A stretch of DNA of 39,980 nt from an uncultured Agathobaculum sp. (GCA_934504345.1 CAKSVR010000018.1:1-39980), one strand, 5' to 3'; shown: positions 1 through 8,844, counted from the first letter of the stretch. The notes: generated from the letters alone by a model not told the origin. Made by a program: numbers and translations.

Positions 1-117
1 ATAGCTTGTCGCAGCGCGGACGGAACTCGCGCAAGGATAGCTTGTCGCAGCGCGGACGGAACTCGCGCAAGGATAGCTTGTCGCAGCGCGGACGGAACTC
101 GCGCAAGGATAGCGACA
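1..117. repeat. 36-bp tandem direct repeat, three copies, hairpin-forming
   Basis: Three identical 36-bp units fill 1-36, 37-72 and 73-108. Each carries the core GCAGCGCGGACGG followed by AACTCGCGCAAGGA. Within the core, GCGCG and CGCGC can pair around a 9-nt loop. The last copy is also bracketed by TGTCGC (79-84) and GCGACA (112-117), which are reverse complements, so the unit sits inside a longer stem. The same core recurs at 26943-26969 inside a MITE-like element. The array is open at the window edge and may continue upstream. A long open frame runs through it, but this overlies the minus-strand pgi gene and is a repeat artefact. Confidence 0.9.
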
Positions 118-154
118 TTTTCCATTCTCCATTCTCAATTCTCCATTTGCATCC
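118..154. repeat. Pyrimidine-rich copy of the dispersed GAGAGTGGAGAGT-type repeat
   Basis: A run built on the words CCATTCTCC and CATTCTCAATTCTCC. Related purine- or pyrimidine-rich runs occur at 6346-6418, 12285-12432 and 15076-15116, all between genes. I see no coding role. Confidence 0.5.
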
Positions 155-162
155 ACCGAAAG

Positions 163-195
163 AGCAAAAAAAGAGAGAGCCAGCGCTCTCTCTTT
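163..195 (-). terminator. Intrinsic terminator of pgi
   Basis: An 11-bp inverted repeat (170-180 with 185-195, AAAGAGAGAGC / GCTCTCTCTTT) is followed on the minus strand by a run of seven T. It lies 18 bp beyond the pgi stop codon. Confidence 0.85.
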
Positions 196-212
196 CTTGC
201 AGAATGGGAAAT

Positions 213-1559
213 TTAATCCTCCAGCTTGACCCGCGCCTGCAGATACTTGCGGCGCTCCTCAAAGCCGGGCTTGCCCAGCAGGGCGAACATATTCTTCTTG
301 TAATCCTCAACGCCGGGCTGGTTGAACGGATTGACACCGAGCAGATAGCCCGAAATGCCGCAGGCCTTCTCGAAGAAATAAACGATGTAGCCGAAATGCC
401 ATGCATCCAGCCGGTCGAGCTCGAGCACGATATTGGGCGTGCCGCCGTCCATATGCGCGATGAGCGTGCCCTCATAGGCCTTCTGGTTGACATACTGCAC
501 GGTCTGTCCGGCGAGATAGTTGAGGCCGTCGATGTCATCGTCGGTATGATCGATGGTGATCTCGCTGCGCGGTTCGCGGACGGTGATGACGGTTTCGAAC
601 ATGATGCGCGAGCCGTCCTGAATGAACTGTCCGATGGAGTGCAGATCGGTGGAGAAGTTGGCCGAGGTGACGAACAGGCCCTTGTGGTCCTTGCCCTCGG
701 ATTCATCGAACAGCTGCTTGAGCCATTCGCCGAGCATGACGAGCGACGGCTCGTAGTTGACCATGATCTCCATGGATTTGCCCTTGAACAGCAGCAGATT
801 ACGCAGCGCCGCATACTTGGCGCAGTCGTGGTTGGAGCCATTGGAATATTCCTCGCGGGAGGCGGCTGCACCGGCCATTACCGCATCAATATCCAGTCCG
901 GCGGCAGCCATCGGCAGCAGGCCGACCGGCGTGAGCACGGAAAAACGGCCGCCGATGTCATCCGGCACGACAAAGGTTTCGTAGCCCTCGTCGTCCGCCA
1001 GCTTTTTGAGCGCGCCGCGCTCCTTGTCGGTCGTGGCGAAGATGCGCTCCCGGGCGCCCTCGCGGCCGTAGCGCTGTTCGCACAGCTTTTTCAGCTCGCG
1101 GAACGCGATGGCGGGCTCGGTGGTGGTGCCGGATTTCGAGATGACGTTGATGCAGAAATCGCGGTCGCCGATGATGCGGATGATGTCGTTCAGGTAGGAG
1201 GACGACAGGTTGTTGCCTGCAAAGTAGACCTCCGGTATGCCGGCCGGACGGGTCTGGTTGTAAAACTGGCCGTTGACGAACTCGATCGCGGCACGCGCGC
1301 CCAGATACGAGCCGCCGATGCCGATGACGATGAGCACATCGCAGGTCTTTTGGATCTTCGCGGCGGCCTGCTTGATGCGGGCGAACTCCTCACGGTCGTA
1401 GTTCACCGGCAGGTCGAGCCAGCCGAGAAAGTCGTTTCCGGCACCGCTGCCGCTGACAAGTGTTTCCTGTGCCGCAGCGACCTGCGCTTCATAGTCCGCG
1501 ATTTCCGCCTCTGTGCGGACGAAGCGCCTCAGGCCGGTCAGTTTCAATTTGATTCCCAT
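213..1559 (-). CDS. pgi: Glucose-6-phosphate isomerase
   Basis: Interconverts glucose 6-phosphate and fructose 6-phosphate in cytosolic glycolysis and gluconeogenesis. The 448-residue product has the length of bacterial phosphoglucose isomerases of the shorter type. It carries the sugar-phosphate binding motifs GIGGSYLGARA and ISKSGTTTEPAIAF, and the C-terminal region ending FNQPGVEDYKKNMFALLG that is typical of the family. The start is the ATG at 1559, preceded by AAAAGGGG about 8 bp upstream; the frame stays open 36 bp further up but has no ribosome site there. The gene is transcribed alone, with its own promoter (1628-1655) and terminator (163-195). Nothing unusual is seen. Confidence 0.97.
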   Translation of the reverse strand: MGIKLKLTGLRRFVRTEAEIADYEAQVAAAQETLVSGSGAGNDFLGWLDLPVNYDREEFARIKQAAAKIQKTCDVLIVIGIGGSYLGARAAIEFVNGQFYNQTRPAGIPEVYFAGNNLSSSYLNDIIRIIGDRDFCINVISKSGTTTEPAIAFRELKKLCEQRYGREGARERIFATTDKERGALKKLADDEGYETFVVPDDIGGRFSVLTPVGLLPMAAAGLDIDAVMAGAAASREEYSNGSNHDCAKYAALRNLLLFKGKSMEIMVNYEPSLVMLGEWLKQLFDESEGKDHKGLFVTSANFSTDLHSIGQFIQDGSRIMFETVITVREPRSEITIDHTDDDIDGLNYLAGQTVQYVNQKAYEGTLIAHMDGGTPNIVLELDRLDAWHFGYIVYFFEKACGISGYLLGVNPFNQPGVEDYKKNMFALLGKPGFEERRKYLQARVKLED

Positions 1560-1627
1560 TACTGATTTCCCCTTTTGTAAATTCCTCCAAGTCATTTTGG
1601 GGGTTTTTCTTCTCCCTCATGTATTTA

Positions 1628-1655
1628 AGTATAGCATACTGACTGGAAAAGGCAA
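1628..1655 (-). promoter_or_regulatory. Predicted sigma-A promoter of pgi
   Basis: On the minus strand TTGCCT (1650-1655) and TATACT (1628-1633) are separated by 16 bp. The start codon of pgi follows about 70 bp downstream. Confidence 0.65.
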
Positions 1656-1740
1656 GTGCTTTGTTCAAATTATACAATAACTTTTGGAAAACGACCAGTA
1701 TCGACCGTATATTTTGCTTTGTGCAAACCGAACAAAACAC

Positions 1741-1776
1741 AAAAAACTGCCGTTCGCCAAGGTCGGGGAACGGCAG
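1741..1776 (-). terminator. Intrinsic terminator of glyA
   Basis: CTGCCGTTC and GAACGGCAG (1747-1776) form a 9-bp stem, followed on the minus strand by six T. It starts 6 bp after the glyA stop codon. Confidence 0.85.
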
Positions 1777-1782
1777 AAATTG

Positions 1783-3024
1783 TTAGTAAATTGGAAAATT
1801 CGAACAGATTTCACATATATTTCGGCGAATATCGTTCGCTTTTGCATCGAAGTCGGTCGCGGCCTGCCAGATGAATTCCGCGATGCGGAGCATCTCCGGG
1901 ATGCCGAAGCCGCGGGTGGTGACGGCGGGCGTGCCGATACGCATACCCGAGGTGACGAACGGGCTTTCCGGGTCGTTCGGGACGGCGTTCTTGTTGGCGG
2001 TGATGTACACCTCGTCCAGACGGCGCTGGAGCTCCTTGCCGGTCACGCCGGTCTTTCGCAGGTCGATGAGCATGAGGTGGTTGTCCGTGCCGCCGCTGAC
2101 CAGATCGAAGCCCTGCTTTTGCAGCGCCTCCGCGAGCACGCGGGCGTTGGTGACGACGCGCTGCTGGTACGCCTTGAACTCCGGCTTGAGCGCCTCGCCG
2201 AAGCAGACCGCCTTGGCGGCGATAACGTGCTCGAGCGGGCCGCCCTGTGTGCCGGGGAAGATGGCCTTGTTGAACTTCTTCGCCAGCTCCTCGTTGTTGG
2301 TCAGGATCACGCCGCCGCGCGGGCCGCGCAGCGTTTTGTGCGTGGTGGTGGTGACGACATCCGCGTAGGGAACCGGGCTCTGGTGCAGACCCGCTGCGAC
2401 CAGACCCGCGATGTGCGCCATATCGACGAACAGGTATGCGCCGACCTCGTGCGCGATGTCCGCGAACTTGGCAAAGTCGATGGCACGCGGATAGGCAGAC
2501 GCACCCGCGATGATCATTTTCGGCTGCTCCTTTTTCGCAAGGGCACGGAGCGCATCGTAGTCGATGAGGCCGTTCTCATCCACGCCGTAGGGTACGATAT
2601 GGTACAGCAGGCCGGACTGGTTGACCGGCGAACCGTGGGTGAGGTGGCCGCCGTTGTCAAGGCTCATGCCGAGCACGGTGTCGCCCGGCTGGCACAGCGC
2701 CTGATAAACGGCCATGTTGGCCTGTGCGCCCGAGTGCGGCTGTACATTCGCGTATTTTGCGCCGAACAGCTCGCATACACGGCGGATTGCGAGGTTTTCC
2801 ACCTCGTCCACGCACTCGCAGCCGCCGTAGTAGCGCTTGCCGGGATAGCCCTCGGCGTATTTGTTGGTCAGCACCGAGCCCATCGCCGCCATGACGGCCT
2901 CGCTGACGATATTTTCCGAAGCGATCAGCTCGATATTGCGCGACTGCCGCTTGTATTCTGCTTCGATCATACGGCCGAGTTCGGGATCGAACGCCGTCAC
3001 GAAATCCATTGCTTGACGAACCAT
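1783..3024 (-). CDS. glyA: Serine hydroxymethyltransferase
   Basis: A PLP enzyme that converts serine and tetrahydrofolate to glycine and methylene-tetrahydrofolate, the main cytosolic source of one-carbon units. The 413-residue length matches bacterial SHMT. Recognisable blocks are RQSRNIELIASEN near the N-terminus, KYAEGYPGKRYYGGCE, HSGAQANMAVY, and TTTTHKTLRGPRGG, whose lysine forms the PLP Schiff base. The ATG at 3024 has a GCAGGAGGC ribosome site about 8 bp upstream. The gene is monocistronic, with a terminator directly after the stop, and is divergent from nth. The 239 bp between them holds the nth promoter; no clear riboswitch fold was recognised there. Confidence 0.97.
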   Translation of the reverse strand: MVRQAMDFVTAFDPELGRMIEAEYKRQSRNIELIASENIVSEAVMAAMGSVLTNKYAEGYPGKRYYGGCECVDEVENLAIRRVCELFGAKYANVQPHSGAQANMAVYQALCQPGDTVLGMSLDNGGHLTHGSPVNQSGLLYHIVPYGVDENGLIDYDALRALAKKEQPKMIIAGASAYPRAIDFAKFADIAHEVGAYLFVDMAHIAGLVAAGLHQSPVPYADVVTTTTHKTLRGPRGGVILTNNEELAKKFNKAIFPGTQGGPLEHVIAAKAVCFGEALKPEFKAYQQRVVTNARVLAEALQKQGFDLVSGGTDNHLMLIDLRKTGVTGKELQRRLDEVYITANKNAVPNDPESPFVTSGMRIGTPAVTTRGFGIPEMLRIAEFIWQAATDFDAKANDIRRNICEICSNFPIY

Positions 3025-3198
3025 GATACAGCCTCCTGCGGGGATAGAACAATATTATGATATTGTACGATAAGAATTTACTGTTATAATTAAACCACAT
3101 TTTTCGCATGGATACTATTGGCAAACGTCCGATTTTTGCAGGGGTGTCTTTACACTTTTCTGGTCAACTTGTTACATTGTGCATTTTTGTGCAAACGG

Positions 3199-3227
3199 TT
3201 GCCCTTTTTTCGACGATATGTTACAAT
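3199..3227 (+). promoter_or_regulatory. Predicted promoter of nth
   Basis: TTGCCC (3199-3204), a 17-bp spacer and TACAAT (3222-3227), placed 35 bp before the nth start codon. Confidence 0.7.
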
Positions 3228-3262
3228 ATTGGTAGGAATATTTGGGGAGAGAGGATAACACA

Positions 3263-3901
3263 ATGACCAAGAAAGAACGCGCTGCCGCTGTCACCGAGCT
3301 GCTGAAAGAAGTGTATCCGGAGGCGGTGTGCGCCCTGCATTATACCCATGATTACGAGCTGCTTTTCGCAACGCGCCTGTCCGCCCAGTGTACGGATGCG
3401 CGGGTGAATATCGTGACGGAAACGCTGTTCAAGCAGTTTCCGACCTTGCAGAGCTTCGCGGATGCGCCCGAGGAGGACATCGCGGAGGCCATCAAGACCT
3501 GCGGGCTGTTCCGCACCAAGGCGCGCGACCTCAAGGCCTGTGCAATGATGCTGCTCGCCAATTATGACGGAAAAGTGCCGGATTCCATGACCGAACTGCT
3601 CAAGCTGCCCGGTGTGGGCCGCAAAACGGCGAACCTCATCCTCGGGGATATTTTCGGCAAGCCCGCCATCGTGTGCGACACGCACTGCATCCGGCTGTCC
3701 AACCGGCTGGGCTTCGTCAAGAACGAGAAAGACCCGGTCAAGGTCGAAAATGCCCTGAGAAAGCTGCTCGACCCGGCGGAATCCTCCGATTTCTGCCATC
3801 GGCTGGTGCTGTTCGGCCGCGAGCACTGCACCGCCCGCAGCCCGAAGTGCGAGGGCTGTCCGCTCGGCGCGGTGTGCCCGTCCTATCCCATCGCGAAATA
3901 A
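3263..3901 (+). CDS. nth: Endonuclease III, base-excision repair DNA glycosylase/AP lyase
   Basis: Removes oxidised pyrimidines from DNA and cleaves the resulting abasic site. The 212-residue product keeps the helix-hairpin-helix LPGVGRKTAN with the catalytic lysine at 121 and the catalytic aspartate at 139 (VCDTHC). The C-terminal 4Fe-4S loop has the classical spacing C-x6-C-x2-C-x5-C (Cys189, 196, 199, 205). The ATG at 3263 follows GGGGAGAGAGGA; an in-frame codon 21 bp upstream lacks a ribosome site. It precedes the trp T-box leader with no visible terminator, but trp has its own strong promoter, so co-transcription is probably minor. Confidence 0.96.
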   Translation: MTKKERAAAVTELLKEVYPEAVCALHYTHDYELLFATRLSAQCTDARVNIVTETLFKQFPTLQSFADAPEEDIAEAIKTCGLFRTKARDLKACAMMLLANYDGKVPDSMTELLKLPGVGRKTANLILGDIFGKPAIVCDTHCIRLSNRLGFVKNEKDPVKVENALRKLLDPAESSDFCHRLVLFGREHCTARSPKCEGCPLGAVCPSYPIAK

Positions 3902-3946
3902 CATAGAGGAAAAGTAGGACTTTGCGAAAAAACACAAAAAATCCAC

Positions 3947-3975
3947 TTGACAAATTCTCACCGTGGGAATATACT
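3947..3975 (+). promoter_or_regulatory. Strong predicted promoter of the trp operon
   Basis: Consensus TTGACA (3947-3952), a 17-bp spacer and TATACT (3970-3975). Transcription would start near 3982, immediately before the T-box leader. Confidence 0.85.
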
Positions 3976-3984
3976 GAACTCAGA

Positions 3985-4275
3985 AATTGCAAAACCGCAG
4001 AACAAGAGTGAGTAAGAGCGAGACCGCGCTTCCAGAGAGCTTTCCGGTGGTGTGAGGAGAGCAGCAAAGGACGTTTCTGAATGGACTTGTGAGGGCAGCC
4101 TCAAATCCGAAAGGAGAGTATGGCTGACGGGAATCCCGCCGTTATCATGGGAGGGCGTGTGTTGGCACGCTGTCGAGAGGACGTTCTTTGACGTCAATTT
4201 GGGTGGTACCGCAGAAGTAACAGGCTTTTGTCCCATGATGCACGCGCATCGTGAAGGACAAAGGCCTTTTTTATT
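3985..4275 (+). promoter_or_regulatory. Trp-specific T-box leader with antiterminator/terminator
   Basis: A tRNA-sensing leader that should allow read-through into trpE when uncharged tRNA-Trp accumulates. The diagnostic T-box block AATTTGGGTGGTACCGCA is at 4196-4213. Stem I shows an AGAGAG bulge, a GGTGGTGTGAG distal loop, and a specifier region GAATGGAC in which TGG (4082-4084) is the tryptophan codon. The terminator pairs 4222-4233 with 4256-4267 (12 bp with one G-U) and is followed by TTTTTTATTT. The T-box sequence, specifier and terminator are read directly. Trp specificity also fits the downstream genes. Exact stem boundaries were estimated by eye. Confidence 0.95.
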
Positions 4276-4307
4276 TGCTCGCTGTAATGCGAATGGAGGA
4301 AAACACA

Positions 4308-5765
4308 ATGATTACCCCAAGCTGTGACGAGATTTTGAAGCTCGCGGAGGAATATACGACCATTCCGGTCTGCCGCGAGATCTATGCCGATATGACAACG
4401 CCGATCGCGCTGCTGCGCCGCTTGCAGACCCGTTCCGACCGCTTTTTCCTGCTGGAGAGCGTGGAGGGCGGCGAAAAATGGGCGCGCTACTCGTTTCTCG
4501 GCTACGACCCCATCCTCCGTGCGACCTGCAAAAACGGCACGGTAACGCTCGAGGGCACGGTGAACAGGACGGTAACGACCGACAAGCCGCTCACCGTTCT
4601 CCGCGAGGTGCTCGGCGAGTATCACGCACCGCGGCTCGAGGGTCTGCCGCCGTTCACGGGCGGTTTTGTGGGCTACTTCGCGTATGCGATGCTGGGCTAC
4701 GCCGAGCCGACCCTTCATATCAAGCGCGGCGCATGGGACGATTTCGACCTGATGCTGTTCGACAAGGTCATCGCCTACGACCACCTCAAGCAGAAGATCG
4801 TGCTCATCGTCAACATGAAGACCGACAGCGTGATGGAGAATTACGGCAAAGCCTGTGCCGCGCTCGAGGGCATGGCGGCGCTCATCGCAGACCAGAGCCC
4901 GCTGCCGCCGCTCAAGGTGACGAGCAGGCCGAGCTTCACCTGCAACGTCACCGAGGCGCAGTACGCCGACATCGTGGAAAAGACCCGCGAATACATCTTT
5001 GACGGCGATATTTTTCAGGCCGTGCAGTCGCGGCAGTTCTCCAGCCCGTATGCGGACAGCCTGCTGACCGCGTACCGCGTGCTCCGCACCACCAATCCAT
5101 CGCCGTACATGGTGTTCCTCTCCATCGACGGAGATGAGATCATGTGCTCCTCTCCGGAAACGCTCGTGCGCTTGCATGATGGCCGCCTGACGACCTTTCC
5201 GGTGGCCGGCTCCCGTCCGCGCGGCAAAACGCCGGAGGAGGATAAGGCGCTCGAAAACGAGCTGCTGGCCGACGAAAAGGAGCTCTCCGAGCATAATATG
5301 CTGGTCGATCTGGGCCGCAACGACCTCGGCAGAGTTTCCAAGATTGGCACAGTCGAAGTCACCGATTACATGATGATACACCGTTACTCGAAGATCATGC
5401 ACATCTGTTCTCAGGTCGAGGGCGACATCGACGAAAAGTACGATGCGTGCGACGCCATCGAGGCCGTGCTCCCGGCGGGCACACTGTCCGGCGCACCCAA
5501 GATTCGCGCGTGCGAAATCATCGAGGAGCAGGAGAGCGAGCCGCGCGGCGTGTACGGCGGCGCACTCGGCTATCTGGATTTCGCGGGCAACATGGATACC
5601 TGCATCGCCATCCGCATGGCCGCCAAGAAGAACGGCACAGTCACCGTGCAGGCCGGCGGCGGCATCGTCGCGGATTCTGTGCCGCATAATGAATATATGG
5701 AAAGCGCAAACAAGGCAAAGGCAGTTATCAATGCCATCGAGCGCGCTTCGGAGGTAGACGGATAA
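4308..5765 (+). CDS. trpE: Anthranilate synthase component I
   Basis: Aminates and aromatises chorismate to anthranilate, using ammonia supplied by TrpG; first committed step of tryptophan synthesis. The 485-residue product shows the chorismate-binding block near residues 380-460, including LPAGTLSGAPKIRA and the ending QAGGGIVADSVPHNEY. An N-terminal feedback-inhibition segment contains LLESVEGGEKWARYSFLG, whose LLES element usually binds tryptophan. The ATG at 4308 follows GGAGGAAA. The frame is open further upstream, but that part is the T-box terminator. The stop overlaps the trpG start (TAATG), so the two subunits are translationally coupled. Confidence 0.97.
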   Translation: MITPSCDEILKLAEEYTTIPVCREIYADMTTPIALLRRLQTRSDRFFLLESVEGGEKWARYSFLGYDPILRATCKNGTVTLEGTVNRTVTTDKPLTVLREVLGEYHAPRLEGLPPFTGGFVGYFAYAMLGYAEPTLHIKRGAWDDFDLMLFDKVIAYDHLKQKIVLIVNMKTDSVMENYGKACAALEGMAALIADQSPLPPLKVTSRPSFTCNVTEAQYADIVEKTREYIFDGDIFQAVQSRQFSSPYADSLLTAYRVLRTTNPSPYMVFLSIDGDEIMCSSPETLVRLHDGRLTTFPVAGSRPRGKTPEEDKALENELLADEKELSEHNMLVDLGRNDLGRVSKIGTVEVTDYMMIHRYSKIMHICSQVEGDIDEKYDACDAIEAVLPAGTLSGAPKIRACEIIEEQESEPRGVYGGALGYLDFAGNMDTCIAIRMAAKKNGTVTVQAGGGIVADSVPHNEYMESANKAKAVINAIERASEVDG

Positions 5766-6337
5766 TGATTCTCCTGATAGACAATTACGATTCTTTTTCC
5801 TATAACCTGTTCCAGCAGGCGGCGGCCATCGAGCCGGAAATCAAGGTAGTCCGCAATGACGCGCTCACCGTCGGTGAAATCGAGGGACTGAATCCCTCGC
5901 ACATCATCCTTTCTCCGGGGCCCGGCTATCCGAAGAATGCGGGCATCTGCGAGAAAGTGGTAAGCAGGCTCGGCGGCAGCATCCCGATTCTCGGCGTGTG
6001 CCTCGGTCATCAGGCCATCTGCGAAGCGTTCGGCGGCCGCATCGAGCACGCGCAGCAGCTCATGCACGGCAAGCAGAGCATCGTCGAGGTGGATACCAAC
6101 GAACCGCTGTTCAAGGGTCTGGCAAAGAAAACCATGGTAGCCCGCTATCATTCTCTGGTCGCCGCACCGGACAGCCTGCCGGATTGCCTCAAGGTCATCT
6201 CCCGCGACGAAATCGGCGAAATTATGGCCGTAAAGCATAAGACCATGCCCATCTACGGCGTGCAGTTCCATCCGGAATCCATCCTTACCCCGCAGGGCAC
6301 AACGATTATGAAAAACTTCCTGCAAATTGAAAAGTAA
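5765..6337 (+). CDS. trpG: Anthranilate synthase component II, glutamine amidotransferase
   Basis: Class I glutamine amidotransferase that passes ammonia from glutamine to TrpE. The 190-residue product has the nucleophile elbow GVCLGHQAI with its cysteine, the oxyanion stretch LSPGPGYP, and the His-Glu pair in FHPESILT. It is a stand-alone amidotransferase, not fused to TrpD. It overlaps trpE by one base. No separate para-aminobenzoate genes are visible in the window, so it might also serve folate synthesis, but that cannot be judged here. Confidence 0.96.
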   Translation: MILLIDNYDSFSYNLFQQAAAIEPEIKVVRNDALTVGEIEGLNPSHIILSPGPGYPKNAGICEKVVSRLGGSIPILGVCLGHQAICEAFGGRIEHAQQLMHGKQSIVEVDTNEPLFKGLAKKTMVARYHSLVAAPDSLPDCLKVISRDEIGEIMAVKHKTMPIYGVQFHPESILTPQGTTIMKNFLQIEK

Positions 6338-6345
6338 CTGCAATA

Positions 6346-6418
6346 GAGTGAAGAGTGAAGAGTTGAGAGTGAAGACCAGCTCGAATCTCTCCACTCTCCA
6401 ATCTCCACTCTTCACTCT
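6346..6418. repeat. Inverted purine/pyrimidine-rich repeat between trpG and trpD
   Basis: AGAGTGAAGAGTGAAGAG-type sequence (6346-6370) faces CTCTCCACTCTCC...CACTCTTCACTCT (6387-6418), giving a long imperfect hairpin. It separates trpG from trpD by 100 bp, in an operon whose other downstream genes mostly overlap. It belongs to the dispersed family also seen at 118-154, 12285-12432 and 15076-15116. Confidence 0.75.
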
Positions 6419-6437
6419 GATAGAAAGGTCGATATAA

Positions 6438-7457
6438 ATGATTCAGCTTGCAATTCACGAGGCCATCAACGGCCGCGATCTGGACTACGCCATCGCCCGT
6501 GCAACGATGGAGGAGATGATGGACGGCACGGCGACCGACATCGAAATGGCAACGCTCCTGACAGCGCTGCGTATGAAAGGCGAAACCATCACCGAGATCA
6601 CGGCGTGCGCCGAGGTCATGCGCGAAAAGGGCGCGCACATCGAGCCGAAAGGCGCGGTTATGGACATCGTAGGCACGGGCGGCGATGAGGTCGGCTCGTT
6701 CAACATCTCCACGACCGCTGCATTCGTGGCGGCGGCGGGCGGCGTGCCGGTGGCAAAGCACGGCAACCGTTCGGTGTCCTCCAAGTCGGGCGCGGCGGAT
6801 GTGCTCGAGGAGCTCGGCGTTGTCCTGTCGCTCTCGCCCGAGCAGAACGAGAAGGTGCTGGCTGAAACCGGCATCTGCTTCCTGTTTGCACAGGGCTATC
6901 ACAAGTCCATGAAGAACGTCGCGCCTGTCCGCAAGGGCATGGGCGAGCGCACCATCTTCAACGTGCTCGGCCCGCTGTCCAATCCGGCGCGCGCGACCAT
7001 GCAGCTGCTCGGCGTGTACGATGAAAGCCTCGTCATGCCGATGGCACAGGTGCTGAGCAACCTCGGCGTAACGCGCGGCATGGTGGTCTGCGGCGGCGGC
7101 ATGGACGAGGCCAGCCTCATCGGCACGAACAAGGTCTGCGAGATACGCGACGGCAAGCTGACCCCATACGAGCTCGACCCGACCGAATACGGCCTGTCGC
7201 TCTGCACGGTGGACGAGCTGCGCGGCGGCTCACCCAAGGCGAACGCACAGATTACCCGCGACATCCTTGCAGGCCGTGAGCAGGGCGCAAAGCGCGAGGA
7301 AATCCTGCTGAACGCCGGTATCGCGCTGTACCTCGGTCTGGATGGCCTGACGCTGGCGGACGGCATCAAAAAGGCCGCCGAGCTCATCGACAGCGGCGCG
7401 GCGCTCGCGAAGCTCGACCGGTTCGCAGCGGCAACGCAGGAGGCGGCAAAGGCATGA
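6438..7457 (+). CDS. trpD: Anthranilate phosphoribosyltransferase
   Basis: Transfers phosphoribose from PRPP to anthranilate, the second step of the branch. The 339-residue product is typical in length. The PRPP site GTGGDEVGSFNISTT and the motif VAKHGNRSVSSKSGAADVLEELG are intact. The ATG at 6438 has AGAAAGG about 10 bp upstream. Its last four bases overlap the start of trpC (ATGA). Confidence 0.97.
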   Translation: MIQLAIHEAINGRDLDYAIARATMEEMMDGTATDIEMATLLTALRMKGETITEITACAEVMREKGAHIEPKGAVMDIVGTGGDEVGSFNISTTAAFVAAAGGVPVAKHGNRSVSSKSGAADVLEELGVVLSLSPEQNEKVLAETGICFLFAQGYHKSMKNVAPVRKGMGERTIFNVLGPLSNPARATMQLLGVYDESLVMPMAQVLSNLGVTRGMVVCGGGMDEASLIGTNKVCEIRDGKLTPYELDPTEYGLSLCTVDELRGGSPKANAQITRDILAGREQGAKREEILLNAGIALYLGLDGLTLADGIKKAAELIDSGAALAKLDRFAAATQEAAKA

Positions 7458-8236
7458 TACTCGACGAACTGGCGGCGCACGCCCGCGAACGGGTCGCGGC
7501 GGACAAGGCGCAGCTTTCGCTCGCGGACATGAAAGCACAGGCCGAAGCGCTCCCGAAAGGCGATTTTCGGTTCGAAAAAGCGCTTGCAGGCCGCGAATGC
7601 GCGTTCATCTGCGAGGTCAAGAAGGCCAGCCCGTCCAAGGGCGTCATCGACCCGGTGTTCGACTTTGAAGCCATCGCGCTGAGCTACGAGCAGGCCGGCG
7701 CGGACTGCGTTTCCTGCCTGACCGAGCCCAAGTGGTTCCTCGGCTCGGACGAAATCTTCAAAAAGGTTCGCAAGATCGTCACCAAGCCGATGATACGAAA
7801 GGATTTCACGGTGGACGAGTACCAGATCTATCAGGCAAAGGTGCTCGGCGCGGATGCGGTGCTCCTCATTTGCACCCTGCTGGGCACCGAAACCATACGC
7901 GAGTATATCGGCATTTGTGACAAATTGGGGCTCAGCGCTTTGGTGGAAACGCACGATGCACAGGAGATGCAGTCCGCCGTTCGAGCGGGCGCGCGGCTCA
8001 TCGGCGTGAACAACCGCAACCTCAAGGACTTCACCGTTGACCTCGGCAACGCGGCGCGGCTGCGCGAGGGCGCACCGGTGGGCACGGTCTTTGTGGCCGA
8101 GAGCGGCGTTTCCTCTCCGGCGGATGCAGCGGCTTTGCGAAAGACCGGCGCGGATGCCGTTCTGGTAGGCGAGTACCTCATGCGTGCCGCAGACAAGAAA
8201 CAGGCGCTCGATGCCCTGCGGGAGGCGGCAAAATGA
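7454..8236 (+). CDS. trpC: Indole-3-glycerol-phosphate synthase
   Basis: Closes the indole ring by decarboxylating carboxyphenylaminodeoxyribulose phosphate. A 260-residue TIM barrel with the phosphate and catalytic motifs CEVKKASPSKGVI, RKDFTVDEYQIYQA, and GVNNRNLKDFTVD, followed by VAESGVSS. It is monofunctional, not fused to TrpF. It overlaps both neighbours by four bases (ATGA), which indicates tight translational coupling. Confidence 0.97.
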   Translation: MILDELAAHARERVAADKAQLSLADMKAQAEALPKGDFRFEKALAGRECAFICEVKKASPSKGVIDPVFDFEAIALSYEQAGADCVSCLTEPKWFLGSDEIFKKVRKIVTKPMIRKDFTVDEYQIYQAKVLGADAVLLICTLLGTETIREYIGICDKLGLSALVETHDAQEMQSAVRAGARLIGVNNRNLKDFTVDLGNAARLREGAPVGTVFVAESGVSSPADAAALRKTGADAVLVGEYLMRAADKKQALDALREAAK

Positions 8237-8844
8237 AGCTGAAATTCTGCGGACTGACCCGCAAAGAGGATATAGAGGCCGCGAACGAAACCAAACCGGA
8301 CTTTATCGGCTTCGTGTTCGCGGAGAGCCGCCGTCATGTGTCGGATATGGATGCGGCGCGGCTCAAGGAGCACCTCGACCCGGAGATTAAGACGGTCGGC
8401 GTGTTCGTGAACGACGAGCCCGAGCATATCGCCGCGCTGGTGCGCGATGAAGTCATCGACATCATCCAGCTGCACGGCGGCGAGAGCGTGCATTATATAG
8501 AGAAGCTGCGAAAGCTGACGAACGCGCCCATTCTCTACGCCGTGCGCGTGGAAACGCACCGCGATATTGAGCAGGCGGACAAGCTGCCGGTGGACTGGCT
8601 GCTGCTGGATACTTATGTAAAGCACGCCTACGGCGGCAGCGGCAAAACGTTCGACTGGTCGCTGATCGGCGAGGTAGACCACCCGTATTTTCTCGCGGGC
8701 GGACTGAATGAAACCAACGTCCCAAGAGCCGCACAGACCGGCGCTTATGCGCTCGACCTGTCCAGCGGCATCGAAACGGACGGTGTGAAGGATATGGACA
8801 AGATGCGCCGCGTGTCGGCGCTCGTGAAAGGAGCAAACCAATGA
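8233..8844 (+). CDS. trpF: Phosphoribosylanthranilate isomerase
   Basis: Amadori isomerisation of phosphoribosylanthranilate. A 203-residue TIM barrel that opens with KLKFCGLTRKEDI, where the cysteine is the catalytic base. It also has VGVFVNDE, IIQLHGGES, the catalytic aspartate region LLLDTYV, FLAGGLNETNV and a final LSSGIET phosphate loop. It overlaps trpC and trpB by four bases each. Confidence 0.96.
   Translation: MKLKFCGLTRKEDIEAANETKPDFIGFVFAESRRHVSDMDAARLKEHLDPEIKTVGVFVNDEPEHIAALVRDEVIDIIQLHGGESVHYIEKLRKLTNAPILYAVRVETHRDIEQADKLPVDWLLLDTYVKHAYGGSGKTFDWSLIGEVDHPYFLAGGLNETNVPRAAQTGAYALDLSSGIETDGVKDMDKMRRVSALVKGANQ

Noticed and set aside
1..117. CRISPR array
   Set aside because: The 36-bp unit recurs without any spacer between copies; it is a simple tandem repeat and no cas genes are present.
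6..1565. Long plus-strand open frame opposite pgi
   Set aside because: It is the antisense shadow of a clear glucose-6-phosphate isomerase gene and starts inside a tandem repeat; the high GC content keeps several frames open.
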